A stretch of 17,353 nucleotides of DNA from Angelakisella sp. (lineage in GTDB: Bacteria; Bacillota; Clostridia; Oscillospirales; Ruminococcaceae), in the NCBI GenBank assembly GCA_013316495.1, contig WSMP01000020.1, forward strand, positions 1 through 17,353. Reading direction: 5' to 3'. Both the position numbers and the translations under genes were made by a program. The notes under the pieces are model-generated. The model was not told the DNA's origin, did no database searches, and saw only the letters and a program-made list of their open reading frames with translations. Shown one piece after another: positions 4,925 to 12,952 of this stretch (position 1 is the first letter of the stretch; each line of letters begins with the position of its first letter).

Positions 4925-7036
4925 ATGTTTGAACATTTCCGCGTATTTGAAACTGAGTTTGCCGGTAAAAAGATCTCCTTTGAAACCGGCAAGATGTGCT
5001 GCCTGGCCGGAGGCTCTGTCCTGGTGCGGTACGGCGAAACCACCGTGCTGGTGAACGCCACCGCCTCCAAAAAGCCCCGGGACGGCATTGATTTCCTGCC
5101 CCTTTCGGTGGACTTTGAGGAAAAGCTCTACTCGGTGGGCAAAATCCCCGGCTCCTTCCTGAAAAGGGAGGGCCGTCCCTCGGATAAGGCCATTCTCTCC
5201 TCCCGTGTGGTGGACCGGCCTATCCGCCCCCTCTTCCCCAAGGATATGCGCAACGACGTCACAGTGGTGATGACGGTTCTGTCCGTTGACCCGGACTGCC
5301 AGCCGGAAATCGCCGGGATGATTGGCGCCTCCTTTGCCCTTTCCATCTCGGATATTCCCTGGAACGGTCCCATCGCCGGCATCAATATCGGTTTGGTGGA
5401 CGGGGAGATTATCCTCACCCCCACCACGGAGCAGCGGGCCCAGAGCGACCTGACCCTGGTGGTGGCCGGTACCGATAAAAAGGTCTGCATGATCGAGGCC
5501 GGCGCCAAAGAGGTGGCCGACGATGTGATGCTTGCGGCCATCATGAAGGGCTTTGCCGAGATTCAGAAGATGGTGGAGTTCATCAAGGGGGTCCAGGCGG
5601 AGATCGGCAAGCCCAAGTTCACCTTTGAATCCCAGGAGGTGGACCACGACCTCTTTGAGGCGGTGAAGGAATACGCCGAGGAGCGGGTGATGGCCGCCCT
5701 GGATACCGACGATAAGAACCTGCGGGACCAGAACCTCCAGCCCATCGAGGAGGACGTCCGGGCGAAGTTCGACCCGGAAAACGAGCGCCCCGCTGTAATT
5801 GGCGAGTGCCTCTACAAGCTCCAGAAGTTTATCGTCCGCCGGTGGCTGCTGGAGGAGGGCAAGCGGGTGGACGGCCGCAAGATGGATGAGATCCGTCCCC
5901 TGGCCGCCGAAGTTGGCATCATCCCCCGCGTCCACGGCTCCGGTATGTTCACCCGTGGCCAGACCCAGGTGCTTACCATCGCCACCCTGGGCACCATCAA
6001 GGAGTCCCAGCTGCTGGACGGCATTGACGGGGAGACCACCAAGAGGTATATGCACCAGTATAACTTCCCCTCCTACTCGGTGGGGGAGACCCGTCCCAGC
6101 CGCGGCCCCGGCCGCCGGGAGATCGGCCACGGCGCCCTGGCAGAGCGGGCCTTGGAGCCGGTTCTTCCCCCGGTGGAGGAGTTCCCCTACTCCCTGCGCC
6201 TGGTTTCGGAGGTGCTTTCCAGCAACGGCTCCACCTCCCAGGGCTCCATCTGCGGCTCCACCCTGGCCCTGATGGACGCCGGCGTCCCCATCAAGGCCCC
6301 GGTGGCCGGTATCTCCTGCGGCCTCATCACCGCCGAGGACGGCTCCTGGAAGACCATGGTGGATATCCAGGGCCTGGAGGACTTTTTCGGGGATATGGAC
6401 TTTAAGGTGGGCGGCACCCATAAGGGTATCACCGCCATCCAGATGGACCTGAAGATTGACGGCCTGACCCCGGAGATCATCGCCGAGGCCTTTAAGAAGA
6501 CCCACGCCGCCAGGGACTATATCCTGGACGAGATTATGCTGAAGGCCATCCCCGCCCCGCGGGAGGAGCTTTCCAAGTACGCGCCCAAGATGCTTACCCT
6601 GAAGATCGATCCGGACAAGATCCGGGAGGTCATCGGCTCCGGCGGCAAGGTGATTCAAAAGATCTGCGCCGAGTGCAACGTGAAGATCGACATTGAGGAC
6701 GACGGTCATGTGTTTGTTTCCTCCATCGATATCGACGATGCCCGCCGGGCGATTAACGTCATCGAAACCATTGTCAACGACCCGGAGATCGGTGCGATTT
6801 ATAAGGGCGTCGTTACCCGCCTGATGAACTTCGGCGCCTTTGTGGAGATTGCCCCCGGCAAGGAGGGGCTGGTCCACATCTCCAAGCTGGATGAGCGCCG
6901 GGTGGAGAAGGTGGAGGACGTTGTCGCCCCTGGCGATGAGATTCTGGTGATGGTCACCGAAATCGACCAGCAGGGACGGATCAACCTCTCCAGAAGAGAT
7001 GCCCTGGCCGCCATGGCCAAGCGCAGCCGTTCCTAA
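4925..7036 (+). CDS. pnp: Polyribonucleotide nucleotidyltransferase (PNPase)
   Basis: A 703-residue protein of standard PNPase length. It degrades RNA 3' to 5' with phosphate as a homotrimer and is a core mRNA-decay enzyme. Domains in order: first RNase PH fold, helical linker, second RNase PH fold (with YNFPSYSVGETRPSRGPG, GRREIGHGALAERAL and the LALMDAGVPIKAPVAG segment carrying the catalytic Asp), KH domain with IGSGGK at 570-575, and S1 domain from about 623 (GAIYKGVVTRLMNFGAFVEI) to near the end. The start at 4925 has GGAGG six bases upstream; the frame is open further upstream to 4766 but that stretch is palindromic spacer without protein similarity. It lies 243 bases after rpsO and is followed by a terminator. 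Confidence 0.97.
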   Translation: MFEHFRVFETEFAGKKISFETGKMCCLAGGSVLVRYGETTVLVNATASKKPRDGIDFLPLSVDFEEKLYSVGKIPGSFLKREGRPSDKAILSSRVVDRPIRPLFPKDMRNDVTVVMTVLSVDPDCQPEIAGMIGASFALSISDIPWNGPIAGINIGLVDGEIILTPTTEQRAQSDLTLVVAGTDKKVCMIEAGAKEVADDVMLAAIMKGFAEIQKMVEFIKGVQAEIGKPKFTFESQEVDHDLFEAVKEYAEERVMAALDTDDKNLRDQNLQPIEEDVRAKFDPENERPAVIGECLYKLQKFIVRRWLLEEGKRVDGRKMDEIRPLAAEVGIIPRVHGSGMFTRGQTQVLTIATLGTIKESQLLDGIDGETTKRYMHQYNFPSYSVGETRPSRGPGRREIGHGALAERALEPVLPPVEEFPYSLRLVSEVLSSNGSTSQGSICGSTLALMDAGVPIKAPVAGISCGLITAEDGSWKTMVDIQGLEDFFGDMDFKVGGTHKGITAIQMDLKIDGLTPEIIAEAFKKTHAARDYILDEIMLKAIPAPREELSKYAPKMLTLKIDPDKIREVIGSGGKVIQKICAECNVKIDIEDDGHVFVSSIDIDDARRAINVIETIVNDPEIGAIYKGVVTRLMNFGAFVEIAPGKEGLVHISKLDERRVEKVEDVVAPGDEILVMVTEIDQQGRINLSRRDALAAMAKRSRS

Positions 7037-7065
7037 CCGGAAGAATAAGATTACCAAAGCATATG

Positions 7066-7101
7066 GAGGGGCAGGGGAGCGATCCCTCTGTCCCTCTTTT
7101 T
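7066..7101 (+). terminator. Intrinsic terminator of pnp
   Basis: A 12-bp stem (7066-7077 with 7085-7096, two G-U pairs) with a 7-base loop, followed by five T residues. It lies 29 bases past the pnp stop and separates rpsO-pnp from the ribonuclease gene. Confidence 0.8.
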
Positions 7102-7150
7102 AAGGAGACTTGCCACAACGGGGCAGTATGTCAATGGGAGGGAAAGGCAG

Positions 7151-7789
7151 ATGAAACGATATTTTACCAGGTGGCTGGGTCTGGCCATGGCGGCGATGGT
7201 TTTCTTTACCGCCTGTGGCGGCCCCGCCGTGGAGCAGCAAAACCAGTCTGTGTCCCAGTCTTCCCCTGGGGAGAGCGCACCCCCCGCCCTGGAGTCGGAA
7301 TCCAGCGGGATGAGCGAGGCGCTGGAGGAAACGCCCTCCACCCCGGCCTCCGGGGGGGACGAAGAACCGGAGGAGTCCTCTTCCGCCTCGGAGCCGGAAG
7401 CCAGCGGGGAAAGCGAAGCTCCGGAAGAAACGCCGGGGGTGGAGGAAGACGGCTGGTATCACACCAAGGACGAGGTGGGGCTGTATATCCACCTGTATAA
7501 CCGCCTGCCGGGGAACTATGTGACCAAAAAAGAGGCCCAGGCCCAGGGCTGGCCAGGGGGCAACGTGGAGCGCTACACCGGCGAGGGCACCGCCATCGGC
7601 GGGGACCGCTTCGGCAACCGGGAGGGCCTGCTGCCCAAGGCCAAGGGCCGCAGCTATACCGAGTGTGATATTGATACGGTGGGGAAGGACAGCCGCGGCG
7701 CTAAGCGGATTGTTTTTTCCAACGACGGTTTGGTTTACTACACCGGCGACCACTACAACACCTTTGAACTGCTGTACGGAGAGCCATAA
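7151..7789 (+). CDS. Barnase-like ribonuclease, predicted lipoprotein
   Basis: A 212-residue protein in three parts. Residues 1-22 are a lipoprotein signal (basic start, hydrophobic core, lipobox FTAC with Cys22), so the mature protein is probably tethered to the outer face of the membrane. Residues about 23-102 are a Ser/Glu/Pro-rich linker with an internal near-repeat (SEALEETPS and SEAPEETPG). Residues about 103-212 are a barnase fold: LPGNYVTKKEAQAQGW, IGGDRFGNREGLLP, then the catalytic set. Lys126 corresponds to barnase Lys27, Glu171 to Glu73, Arg182 to Arg83, Arg186 to Arg87 and His201 to His102; all are present, so an active guanine-preferring endoribonuclease is expected. The inhibitor gene begins one base after its stop. 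A GGGAGG lies upstream of the ATG. Confidence 0.92.
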   Translation: MKRYFTRWLGLAMAAMVFFTACGGPAVEQQNQSVSQSSPGESAPPALESESSGMSEALEETPSTPASGGDEEPEESSSASEPEASGESEAPEETPGVEEDGWYHTKDEVGLYIHLYNRLPGNYVTKKEAQAQGWPGGNVERYTGEGTAIGGDRFGNREGLLPKAKGRSYTECDIDTVGKDSRGAKRIVFSNDGLVYYTGDHYNTFELLYGEP

Positions 7790-7790
7790 G

Positions 7791-8108
7791 ATGCGTAATG
7801 TGATGCTGGACGGCGCGTTGTGCGCCGGGCGCGCCGCCGCAATGGCGGAGCTGGAAACAAAGCTGGGGCTGCCGGAGTGGTGGGGCAGAAATCTGGACGC
7901 CCTCCACGACTGCCTGTGGGAGTGCGGGGAGGTCCGCTTTGTGGTGAAAAACCACCAGGCCCTGCTGGACACCCCCTTTGGCAGGGGGCTCTGGCAGGTG
8001 CTGGCCGATGGGGCGGCGGAAAATCCCCGGCTACAGGTGGCCGCGGCCCGGAAGGTCCGCCTGCGGGGACGGCTGCGCCCCCAGGCGGGCAAAAAAGCCA
8101 GCGGATGA
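7791..8108 (+). CDS. Barstar-like ribonuclease inhibitor
   Basis: A 105-residue cytosolic protein immediately downstream of the barnase-like gene (one base between stop and ATG, so translation is probably coupled). The core LPEWWGRNLDALHDCL matches the barstar inhibitor helix: Asp36 and Asp40 correspond to barstar Asp35 and Asp39, which plug the barnase active site, and Trp30-Trp31 replace the Tyr29-Tyr30 pair. The N-terminus (MRNVMLDGALC) matches the first barstar strand. The C-terminal 20 residues are basic and extend beyond the usual barstar end. Its role would be to protect the producing cell from enzyme that fails to be exported. Confidence 0.9.
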   Translation: MRNVMLDGALCAGRAAAMAELETKLGLPEWWGRNLDALHDCLWECGEVRFVVKNHQALLDTPFGRGLWQVLADGAAENPRLQVAAARKVRLRGRLRPQAGKKASG

Positions 8109-8120
8109 AGAAAGCAGGCA

Positions 8121-8149
8121 CAGGCAGGGGGCGCTCCTGCCTGCCTTTT
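8121..8149 (+). terminator. Intrinsic terminator after the barnase-barstar pair
   Basis: CAGGCAGG (8121-8128) and CCTGCCTG (8136-8143) form a perfect 8-bp stem with a 7-base loop, followed by CCTTTTC. It lies 12 bases after the barstar stop, so the pair forms its own unit. Confidence 0.7.
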
Positions 8150-8196
8150 CGCATCCCTGCGGGTGTAAACAGTTCCTGAACAAAGGGCCAAATCCC

Positions 8197-8225
8197 TTGT
8201 GGCGGGCCGCTTTTTTTGGTAAAAT
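8197..8225 (+). promoter_or_regulatory. Candidate promoter for the CNNM/CBS gene and the pro genes
   Basis: -35 TTGTGG (8197-8202), 17-base spacer, -10 TAAAAT (8220-8225). The expected start site near 8232 lies about 50 bases before the TTG start codon of the next gene. Confidence 0.5.
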
Positions 8226-8282
8226 GAAAGAGATATTCCCCATGGGGGAAGTTTTATAGAAAAAATAGGAGTTGGTTTTTTC

Positions 8283-9557
8283 TTGGACAGTCCAGGCGTT
8301 TTATATGGTTCCATGGCGGTGCTGCTGGCCCTTTCCGCCTTCTTTTCCGCCAGCGAGACCTCCTTTACCTCGGTGAATATGATTCGCATCCGGAACATGG
8401 CAGAGGAAGGGAACCGGAAGGCCGCCGCCGCAGTGCGGCTGGCGGAAAGCTACGACCGCACCCTTTCCACCATCCTCATCGGCAACAACCTGGTGAACAT
8501 CGCCCTTTCCTCCCTTACCACAGTGGCGGCCACCACCGCCTTTGGGGACGCGGGTGTAGCCATCGCCACCGGTGTTGCCACCCTGCTGATTCTCACCTTT
8601 GGGGAGATTCTTCCCAAAAGCTGGGCCAAGGAGAACAGCGAGCAGCTGGTGCTGGCGATTGCCCAGCCCCTCAGCTTCTGCTCCTTCCTTTTTTACCCGC
8701 TGGGCAGCTTCTTCATCTGGCTGCGGGGGGCTTTTGGCAAAAAGGAGGAGGGGGAAAAGGCCCCCAGCATCACCGAGCAGGAGCTGATGTACATGGTGGG
8801 CGCCATCCAGGAGGAGGGCGTCCTGGAGGAGCAGGAGAAGGACCTGGTGCAATCCGCCCTGGAGTTTGACGAAACCACCGTCCAGGAGGTGCTGACCCCC
8901 AGGGTGAATCTCACTGCCCTGGACATCGAGGAGGAACAGGGGGAGATTCTGCGCACCGTCACCGGCGAAAAATTCTCCCGCATCCCGGTTTACGAAGGTA
9001 CCATTGATAATATTGTAGGCATCGTCCAGTCCAGGGAAATTCTTAAACGCATCATCCAGGGCCGCCCGGTGCGGCTGAAAAACCTGATGACCAAGCCGGT
9101 ATTCATCCACCGCACCATGAAGATTTCCCGCCTGCTGGGGGAGTTCCAGCGGAAAAAGAACCATATCGCGGTGGTCATTGACGACTACGGCGGCACCTTG
9201 GGCATCGTCACCCTGGAGGACCTTTTGGAGGAGCTGGTGGGGGAGATTTGGGACGAGGACGAGGAAATCACCACCGACCTTTCTCCGGTGGGGGAGAGCG
9301 CCTGGGAAGTGAGCGGCGATATGAACATTGAGGAGTTCTTCGAGGGCATCGACTATAACCCCAGGGGCTTCGAGAGTGATTTTAACACCATGAACGGCTG
9401 GGCCCTGGAGATGCTGGAGCATATTCCGGAGGTGGAGGAAGCCTTCACCTACGGCCCCCTCACCGTCACCGTCAAGGAGATGGATGACCAGCGGGTGACA
9501 AAGCTGCTGGTGGAGAAGGAGACCTCTCCGGAGGAGGAGGCCGACCAGGAGAGGTAG
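8283..9557 (+). CDS. CNNM/CBS-domain membrane protein (HlyC/CorC family transporter)
   Basis: A 424-residue protein with the CorC/CNNM architecture. An N-terminal DUF21/CNNM membrane domain (about 1-160) contains hydrophobic segments, SASETSFTSVN, the conserved GNNLVNIALSS and FGEILPKSWAKE. A CBS pair follows (about 190-310, with FSRIPVYEG and AVVIDDYGGTLGIVTLEDLLEELVG), then a C-terminal CorC_HlyC domain (about 325-410). Family members are linked to Mg2+/divalent cation homeostasis; older haemolysin names are misleading. The start is a TTG at 8283 with AGGAG 11 bases upstream; the next ATG (8313) would cut into the first membrane segment. proB starts 52 bases later with no terminator seen, so co-transcription is possible. 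Confidence 0.9.
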   Translation: MDSPGVLYGSMAVLLALSAFFSASETSFTSVNMIRIRNMAEEGNRKAAAAVRLAESYDRTLSTILIGNNLVNIALSSLTTVAATTAFGDAGVAIATGVATLLILTFGEILPKSWAKENSEQLVLAIAQPLSFCSFLFYPLGSFFIWLRGAFGKKEEGEKAPSITEQELMYMVGAIQEEGVLEEQEKDLVQSALEFDETTVQEVLTPRVNLTALDIEEEQGEILRTVTGEKFSRIPVYEGTIDNIVGIVQSREILKRIIQGRPVRLKNLMTKPVFIHRTMKISRLLGEFQRKKNHIAVVIDDYGGTLGIVTLEDLLEELVGEIWDEDEEITTDLSPVGESAWEVSGDMNIEEFFEGIDYNPRGFESDFNTMNGWALEMLEHIPEVEEAFTYGPLTVTVKEMDDQRVTKLLVEKETSPEEEADQER

Positions 9558-9609
9558 CGCCCCCAGGGAGAGGCGCCCTAGCTTACAGGGAGAAGTGAAA
9601 GAGAGAAAC

Positions 9610-10416
9610 ATGAGCATAGCAAGGGAAGCAAAGCGTATTATCGTCAAGGTGGGAACCTCCACCCTTACACACCCCAGCGGCCATATCAATATCCGTTTGA
9701 TGGAAAAGCTGGTGAAGGTCCTTTCGGACATCAAAAACACCGACCGGGAGCTGGTGCTGGTTTCCTCCGGGGCCATCGGCGTGGGGGTGGGGAAGCTGGG
9801 GATGCGGGAGCGGCCCCAAAGCATCCCCGGCAAGCAGGCTGCCGCCGCGGTGGGCCAGTGTGAGCTGATGTATCTGTACGACAAATATTTTTCCGAATAC
9901 AACCACACCGTGGGCCAGGTGCTGCTGACCCGGTACAGCCTGGACGACCCGGAGAGCCGCCAGAACGTCCGCAATACCTTTGAAGCCCTCTTTGGCATGG
10001 GGGCCATTCCGGTGGTGAACGAGAACGACACAGTGGCTACCGATGAAATCAAGGTGGGGGATAACGACACCCTCTCCGCCATTGTGGCCCAGATTGTCCA
10101 GGCGGACGCCCTCATCATCCTCAGCGACATTCAGGGCCTTTACACCGCCGACCCCGCCCAAAACGCCGCCGCTGTGCTGGTGCCGGAGGTGCGGGTCATC
10201 GACGACGCCCTGATGCGGACCGCCAGCGGAGCGGGCTCCAGCCGGGGCACCGGAGGAATGCTCACCAAGCTCACCGCCGGGCGCATCGCTATGGCCGCCG
10301 GGGCGGATATGTACATTATCAGCGGCAAAAATCCGGATATCCTCTACGACCTCCTGGAGGGGGAACAGGTGGGGACCCACTTTATCGGGGAAGACCTGTG
10401 GAAGGAAAGGGACTGA
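9610..10416 (+). CDS. proB: Glutamate 5-kinase
   Basis: A 268-residue enzyme that phosphorylates glutamate to gamma-glutamyl phosphate, the first step of proline synthesis. The amino-acid-kinase fold is complete: VKVGTSTL near the N-terminus, LVSSGAIGVGVGKLG, NENDTVATDEI and GDNDTLSA, SDIQGLYTADP, and GTGGMLTKL. The C-terminal PUA domain of E. coli ProB is absent, as in many short ProB proteins. The ATG at 9610 gives the family-typical MSIAREAKR start; a GTG at 9595 is an alternative because GGGAG precedes it closely. proA follows six bases after the stop. Confidence 0.95.
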   Translation: MSIAREAKRIIVKVGTSTLTHPSGHINIRLMEKLVKVLSDIKNTDRELVLVSSGAIGVGVGKLGMRERPQSIPGKQAAAAVGQCELMYLYDKYFSEYNHTVGQVLLTRYSLDDPESRQNVRNTFEALFGMGAIPVVNENDTVATDEIKVGDNDTLSAIVAQIVQADALIILSDIQGLYTADPAQNAAAVLVPEVRVIDDALMRTASGAGSSRGTGGMLTKLTAGRIAMAAGADMYIISGKNPDILYDLLEGEQVGTHFIGEDLWKERD

Positions 10417-10422
10417 AAAAGG

Positions 10423-11670
10423 ATGAAAAATCTTGCGGAAATGGGGAGAAGCGCAAAAAAGGCTGCCGAAAACCTGGCGCTAGCCAGCTCTGGGGAGAAG
10501 GACCGGGGCCTGGCGGCCATCGCCGCCGCCCTGCGGGCCCATACAGAGGAACTTCTGGCGGCCAATGGACGGGACACGGCCAGCGCGGCGGAGGGCGGCA
10601 TGAGCCGCAGCCTGCTGGACCGTTTAACCCTGGACGAAAAGCGGATTGAGGATATCGCCGCCGCGGTGGAGGAAATCATCGCCCTGCCGGACCCGGTGGG
10701 GCAGGTGGACCAGGGAAGCCAGCGGCCCAACGGCCTTTCTATCACCCGCGTCCGGGTACCTCTGGGGGTGGTGGGCATTATCTACGAGGCGCGGCCCAAT
10801 GTGACGGTGGATGCCGCCGCCCTCTGTGTAAAATCCGGCAACGCCTGTATCCTTCGGGGCGGCAGGGAAGCTATTGAGACCAACCGGGCTTTGGCGGCCC
10901 TTATGGATAAAGCGCTGGAGGAGGCGGGGTTTCCCGCCGGTGCCGTTCAGCTGGTGACGGACACCAGCCGGGAGAGCGCCCAGGAGATGATGCGGGCCAA
11001 TGGTCTTATTGACGTGCTGATTCCCAGGGGCGGGGCGGGCCTTATAAAGGCGGTGGTGGAAAATTCCACCGTCCCTGTTATCCAAACAGGGGTGGGGAAC
11101 TGCCATGTTTATATAGACAGTCCCTGTGACCTTGCCATGGGGGTGCGCATCATCGAGAACGCCAAGTGCAGCCGTCCCTCGGTTTGCAACGCCGCCGAAA
11201 CGCTGCTGGTTCACCGGGAAGTGGCGGAAAAGTTCCTGCCGGCGGCAAAGGAGGCCCTGGATAGGCACGGCGTCCAGCTGCGGGGGTGCCCCCATACCCG
11301 GCGCATCCTGGGGGAGAGCGTCCGTCCCGCCACTGAGGAGGACTACGCCGCCGAGTTTGGCGATTACATTCTAGCGGTGCGGGTGGTGGATTCCCTTCCG
11401 GAAGCCATCGCCCATATCCGGAAGTATTCCACCGGCCACAGCGAGGCCATTGTCACCAGCGATTACGGCCACAGCCAGGCATTTACCAGGCAGGTGGACG
11501 CGGCGGCGGTGTATGTCAATGCCTCTACCCGGTTTACCGACGGGGGACAGTTCGGCCTGGGGGCGGAGATTGGCATTTCCACCCAGAAGCTCCACGCCAG
11601 GGGTCCCATGGGCCTTGCGGAGCTGACGACCACCAAGTATATCGTCCTGGGCAGCGGCCAGATTCGATAA
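10423..11670 (+). CDS. proA: Gamma-glutamyl phosphate reductase
   Basis: A 415-residue aldehyde-dehydrogenase-fold enzyme that reduces gamma-glutamyl phosphate to glutamate semialdehyde with NADPH, the second step of proline synthesis. The length is typical. The PLGVVGIIYEARPNVTVDAA segment, CVKSGNACILRGGREA, and the catalytic Cys255 in RPSVCNAAETLL are all present, as is the C-terminal RFTDGGQFGLGAEIGIST. It is tightly coupled to proB (six-base gap). proC is not in the window. A 312-residue membrane-anchored protein starts 21 bases downstream. Confidence 0.97.
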   Translation: MKNLAEMGRSAKKAAENLALASSGEKDRGLAAIAAALRAHTEELLAANGRDTASAAEGGMSRSLLDRLTLDEKRIEDIAAAVEEIIALPDPVGQVDQGSQRPNGLSITRVRVPLGVVGIIYEARPNVTVDAAALCVKSGNACILRGGREAIETNRALAALMDKALEEAGFPAGAVQLVTDTSRESAQEMMRANGLIDVLIPRGGAGLIKAVVENSTVPVIQTGVGNCHVYIDSPCDLAMGVRIIENAKCSRPSVCNAAETLLVHREVAEKFLPAAKEALDRHGVQLRGCPHTRRILGESVRPATEEDYAAEFGDYILAVRVVDSLPEAIAHIRKYSTGHSEAIVTSDYGHSQAFTRQVDAAAVYVNASTRFTDGGQFGLGAEIGISTQKLHARGPMGLAELTTTKYIVLGSGQIR

Positions 11671-11691
11671 AGAGGAGGAGAAAACACGTCT

Positions 11692-12630
11692 ATGAATCAG
11701 TCCATCTTTCGCTCCGGCAGGCGCAACCGCTATGCCGCCCCCATTGGAGGGGTGTTTATCATCCTCTGCTTTGTGGGCTTCTTCACCGTGGCCAGCTTCT
11801 GCCTGGACGCCACCAAGGACCTCCTGGATAACTCCAAGCGCAAGCAGGAGTTTGAAACCATGCTGCTGCCGGTGGTGATTTTTGACCCGGTGCCCTTTGA
11901 AAACCCGGTAAATATTGATAATGCCAGCCTGCTCCAGTATTCCATATGGTCCACCGCCATGGGAGAAAAGCGGGACCAGTACGAGTACGACGACAACAAC
12001 ATGATGATTATTCCCGCCAGCGATGTGGAGGTGGCGGCCCAGCGCCTCTTTGGCTCGGAGGTGAAGCTGGAGCACCGCTCTTTCGGCAACCTCCAGGACA
12101 GCTATCTTTACGAGGAAGAGATACGCTCCTACCATGTGCCCATTATTACCATCACCGGCTTTGCCACCCCCAAGGTGGAGGAAATCAACAAGGTAAGCGG
12201 AGATGTCATCGAGCTGAAGATGGGCTATGTTCCCCCCAGCACCATTCTGGAGCTGGATGCGGAAGGAAACATCGGGGAGCCGGAGCCCCAGAAGTATATG
12301 ATCTACGAGATGCACAAAAACCGCAGCGGCTGGTATCTCTATGCGGTCAAGGACCTGCCAGGGGCCACCCTCATTACAGGCAGCGACGCGATGCCCCCGG
12401 TGGAGATGCCCAGCGAAGGCGTTTCGGCCAGCGAGATTGTGCCGGAGATGGCGGGGAACGGAGGGGTCTCCCTGCCGGAAAACAGCGGCTCCTCCTCCGA
12501 TGACGGCTCTTCTTCGGAAGGAGAGGGAGAGAGCAGCGAAAGCGGTGACGAGGACGGGACTGCCTCCGATGGGGAGGGCAGCAGCGAAGAGGATAGCTCC
12601 TCCGAACCGCCTCCAGAGATGCAGGGTTAA
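11692..12630 (+). CDS. Unrecognised membrane-anchored protein with acidic Ser-rich C-terminal tail
   Basis: I do not recognise a family. The 312-residue protein has a basic N-terminus (SGRRNR), one membrane segment at about 16-37 (PIGGVFIILCFVGFF), an extended, mostly soluble domain at about 40-235 with many beta-prone stretches, and a low-complexity tail of about 70 residues dominated by Ser, Glu, Asp and Gly. With a positive-inside N-terminus the bulk should face outward. GGAGGAG lies 11 bases before the ATG and the gene starts 21 bases after proA, so it is probably in the same transcript, ending at the terminator at 12642. No active-site motif stands out. Association with proline synthesis may be positional only. 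Confidence 0.75.
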   Translation: MNQSIFRSGRRNRYAAPIGGVFIILCFVGFFTVASFCLDATKDLLDNSKRKQEFETMLLPVVIFDPVPFENPVNIDNASLLQYSIWSTAMGEKRDQYEYDDNNMMIIPASDVEVAAQRLFGSEVKLEHRSFGNLQDSYLYEEEIRSYHVPIITITGFATPKVEEINKVSGDVIELKMGYVPPSTILELDAEGNIGEPEPQKYMIYEMHKNRSGWYLYAVKDLPGATLITGSDAMPPVEMPSEGVSASEIVPEMAGNGGVSLPENSGSSSDDGSSSEGEGESSESGDEDGTASDGEGSSEEDSSSEPPPEMQG

Positions 12631-12641
12631 GGCAGCATGAA

Positions 12642-12683
12642 TACAGCCCAGACCGAAATGGCCTGGGCTGTAATTTTAATTTT
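12642..12683 (+). terminator. Terminator after the pro operon, between convergent genes
   Basis: TACAGCCCAG (12642-12651) and CTGGGCTGTA (12663-12672) form a perfect 10-bp stem with an 11-base loop, followed by the T-rich ATTTTAATTTT. The T-tract favours plus-strand transcripts. It lies 12 bases past the preceding stop and 30 bases from the end of the oppositely directed bofA gene. Confidence 0.85.
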
Positions 12684-12701
12684 GCGGGCAAAATTGGCGC
12701 C

Positions 12702-12926
12702 TCACCAAAAGAGCTGGAGCACCAGCATGGAAACAACACCCGGCATCCCCAGCATCAAAGTTACCAGAACGGTGAAAAGATTCAGGGGAAGGGCCACCCC
12801 GGTGGCAAGACCGGTGAGGTTCACCGCCCCCAGGGCGGCAAAGCCCATGGCCGCCGAGGCGACGGCGGTGCCTACCGCCCGGCGCATCCGAATCAGCAGC
12901 ACCAGCAGAAGAAAGCCCAGTACCAA
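12702..12926 (-). CDS. bofA: BofA-like sporulation membrane protein (pro-sigma-K processing inhibitor family)
   Basis: A small membrane protein of 74 residues from a TTG at 12926 (B. subtilis BofA has 87). It has two hydrophobic segments and the family's C-terminal signature: VNLTGLATGVALPLNLFTVL followed by MLGMPGVVSMLVLQLF. In Bacillus, BofA holds the SpoIVFB protease inactive during engulfment; in clostridia lacking the sigma-K checkpoint its role is less clear. TTG is the only ordinary start codon in this frame for at least 20 codons upstream, and the frame stays open back through the end of the DUF2508 gene, so the true N-terminus may be slightly longer. The neighbour upstream is the YaaL-like gene, the same order as yaaL-bofA in Bacillus, which supports the call. 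Confidence 0.82.
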   Translation of the reverse strand: MVLGFLLLVLLIRMRRAVGTAVASAAMGFAALGAVNLTGLATGVALPLNLFTVLVTLMLGMPGVVSMLVLQLFW

Positions 12927-12952
12927 AAGCCCCGTCAGTTCGGGGGCGGCTG

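Noticed and set aside
4796..7057. A 753-codon open frame on the minus strand opposite pnp
   Set aside because: It is the antisense of a fully recognisable pnp gene. The translation is rich in Gly, His, Leu and Val with no family motif, as expected from GC-rich third positions.
7100..8398. A 432-codon minus-strand open frame over the barnase-barstar pair
   Set aside because: Both plus-strand genes are recognised by catalytic residues and order; the antisense product is an Arg/Pro-rich artefact.
8301..10130. A 609-codon minus-strand open frame spanning the CNNM gene and proB
   Set aside because: It lies opposite two well-supported genes, has low-complexity composition and no credible start context.
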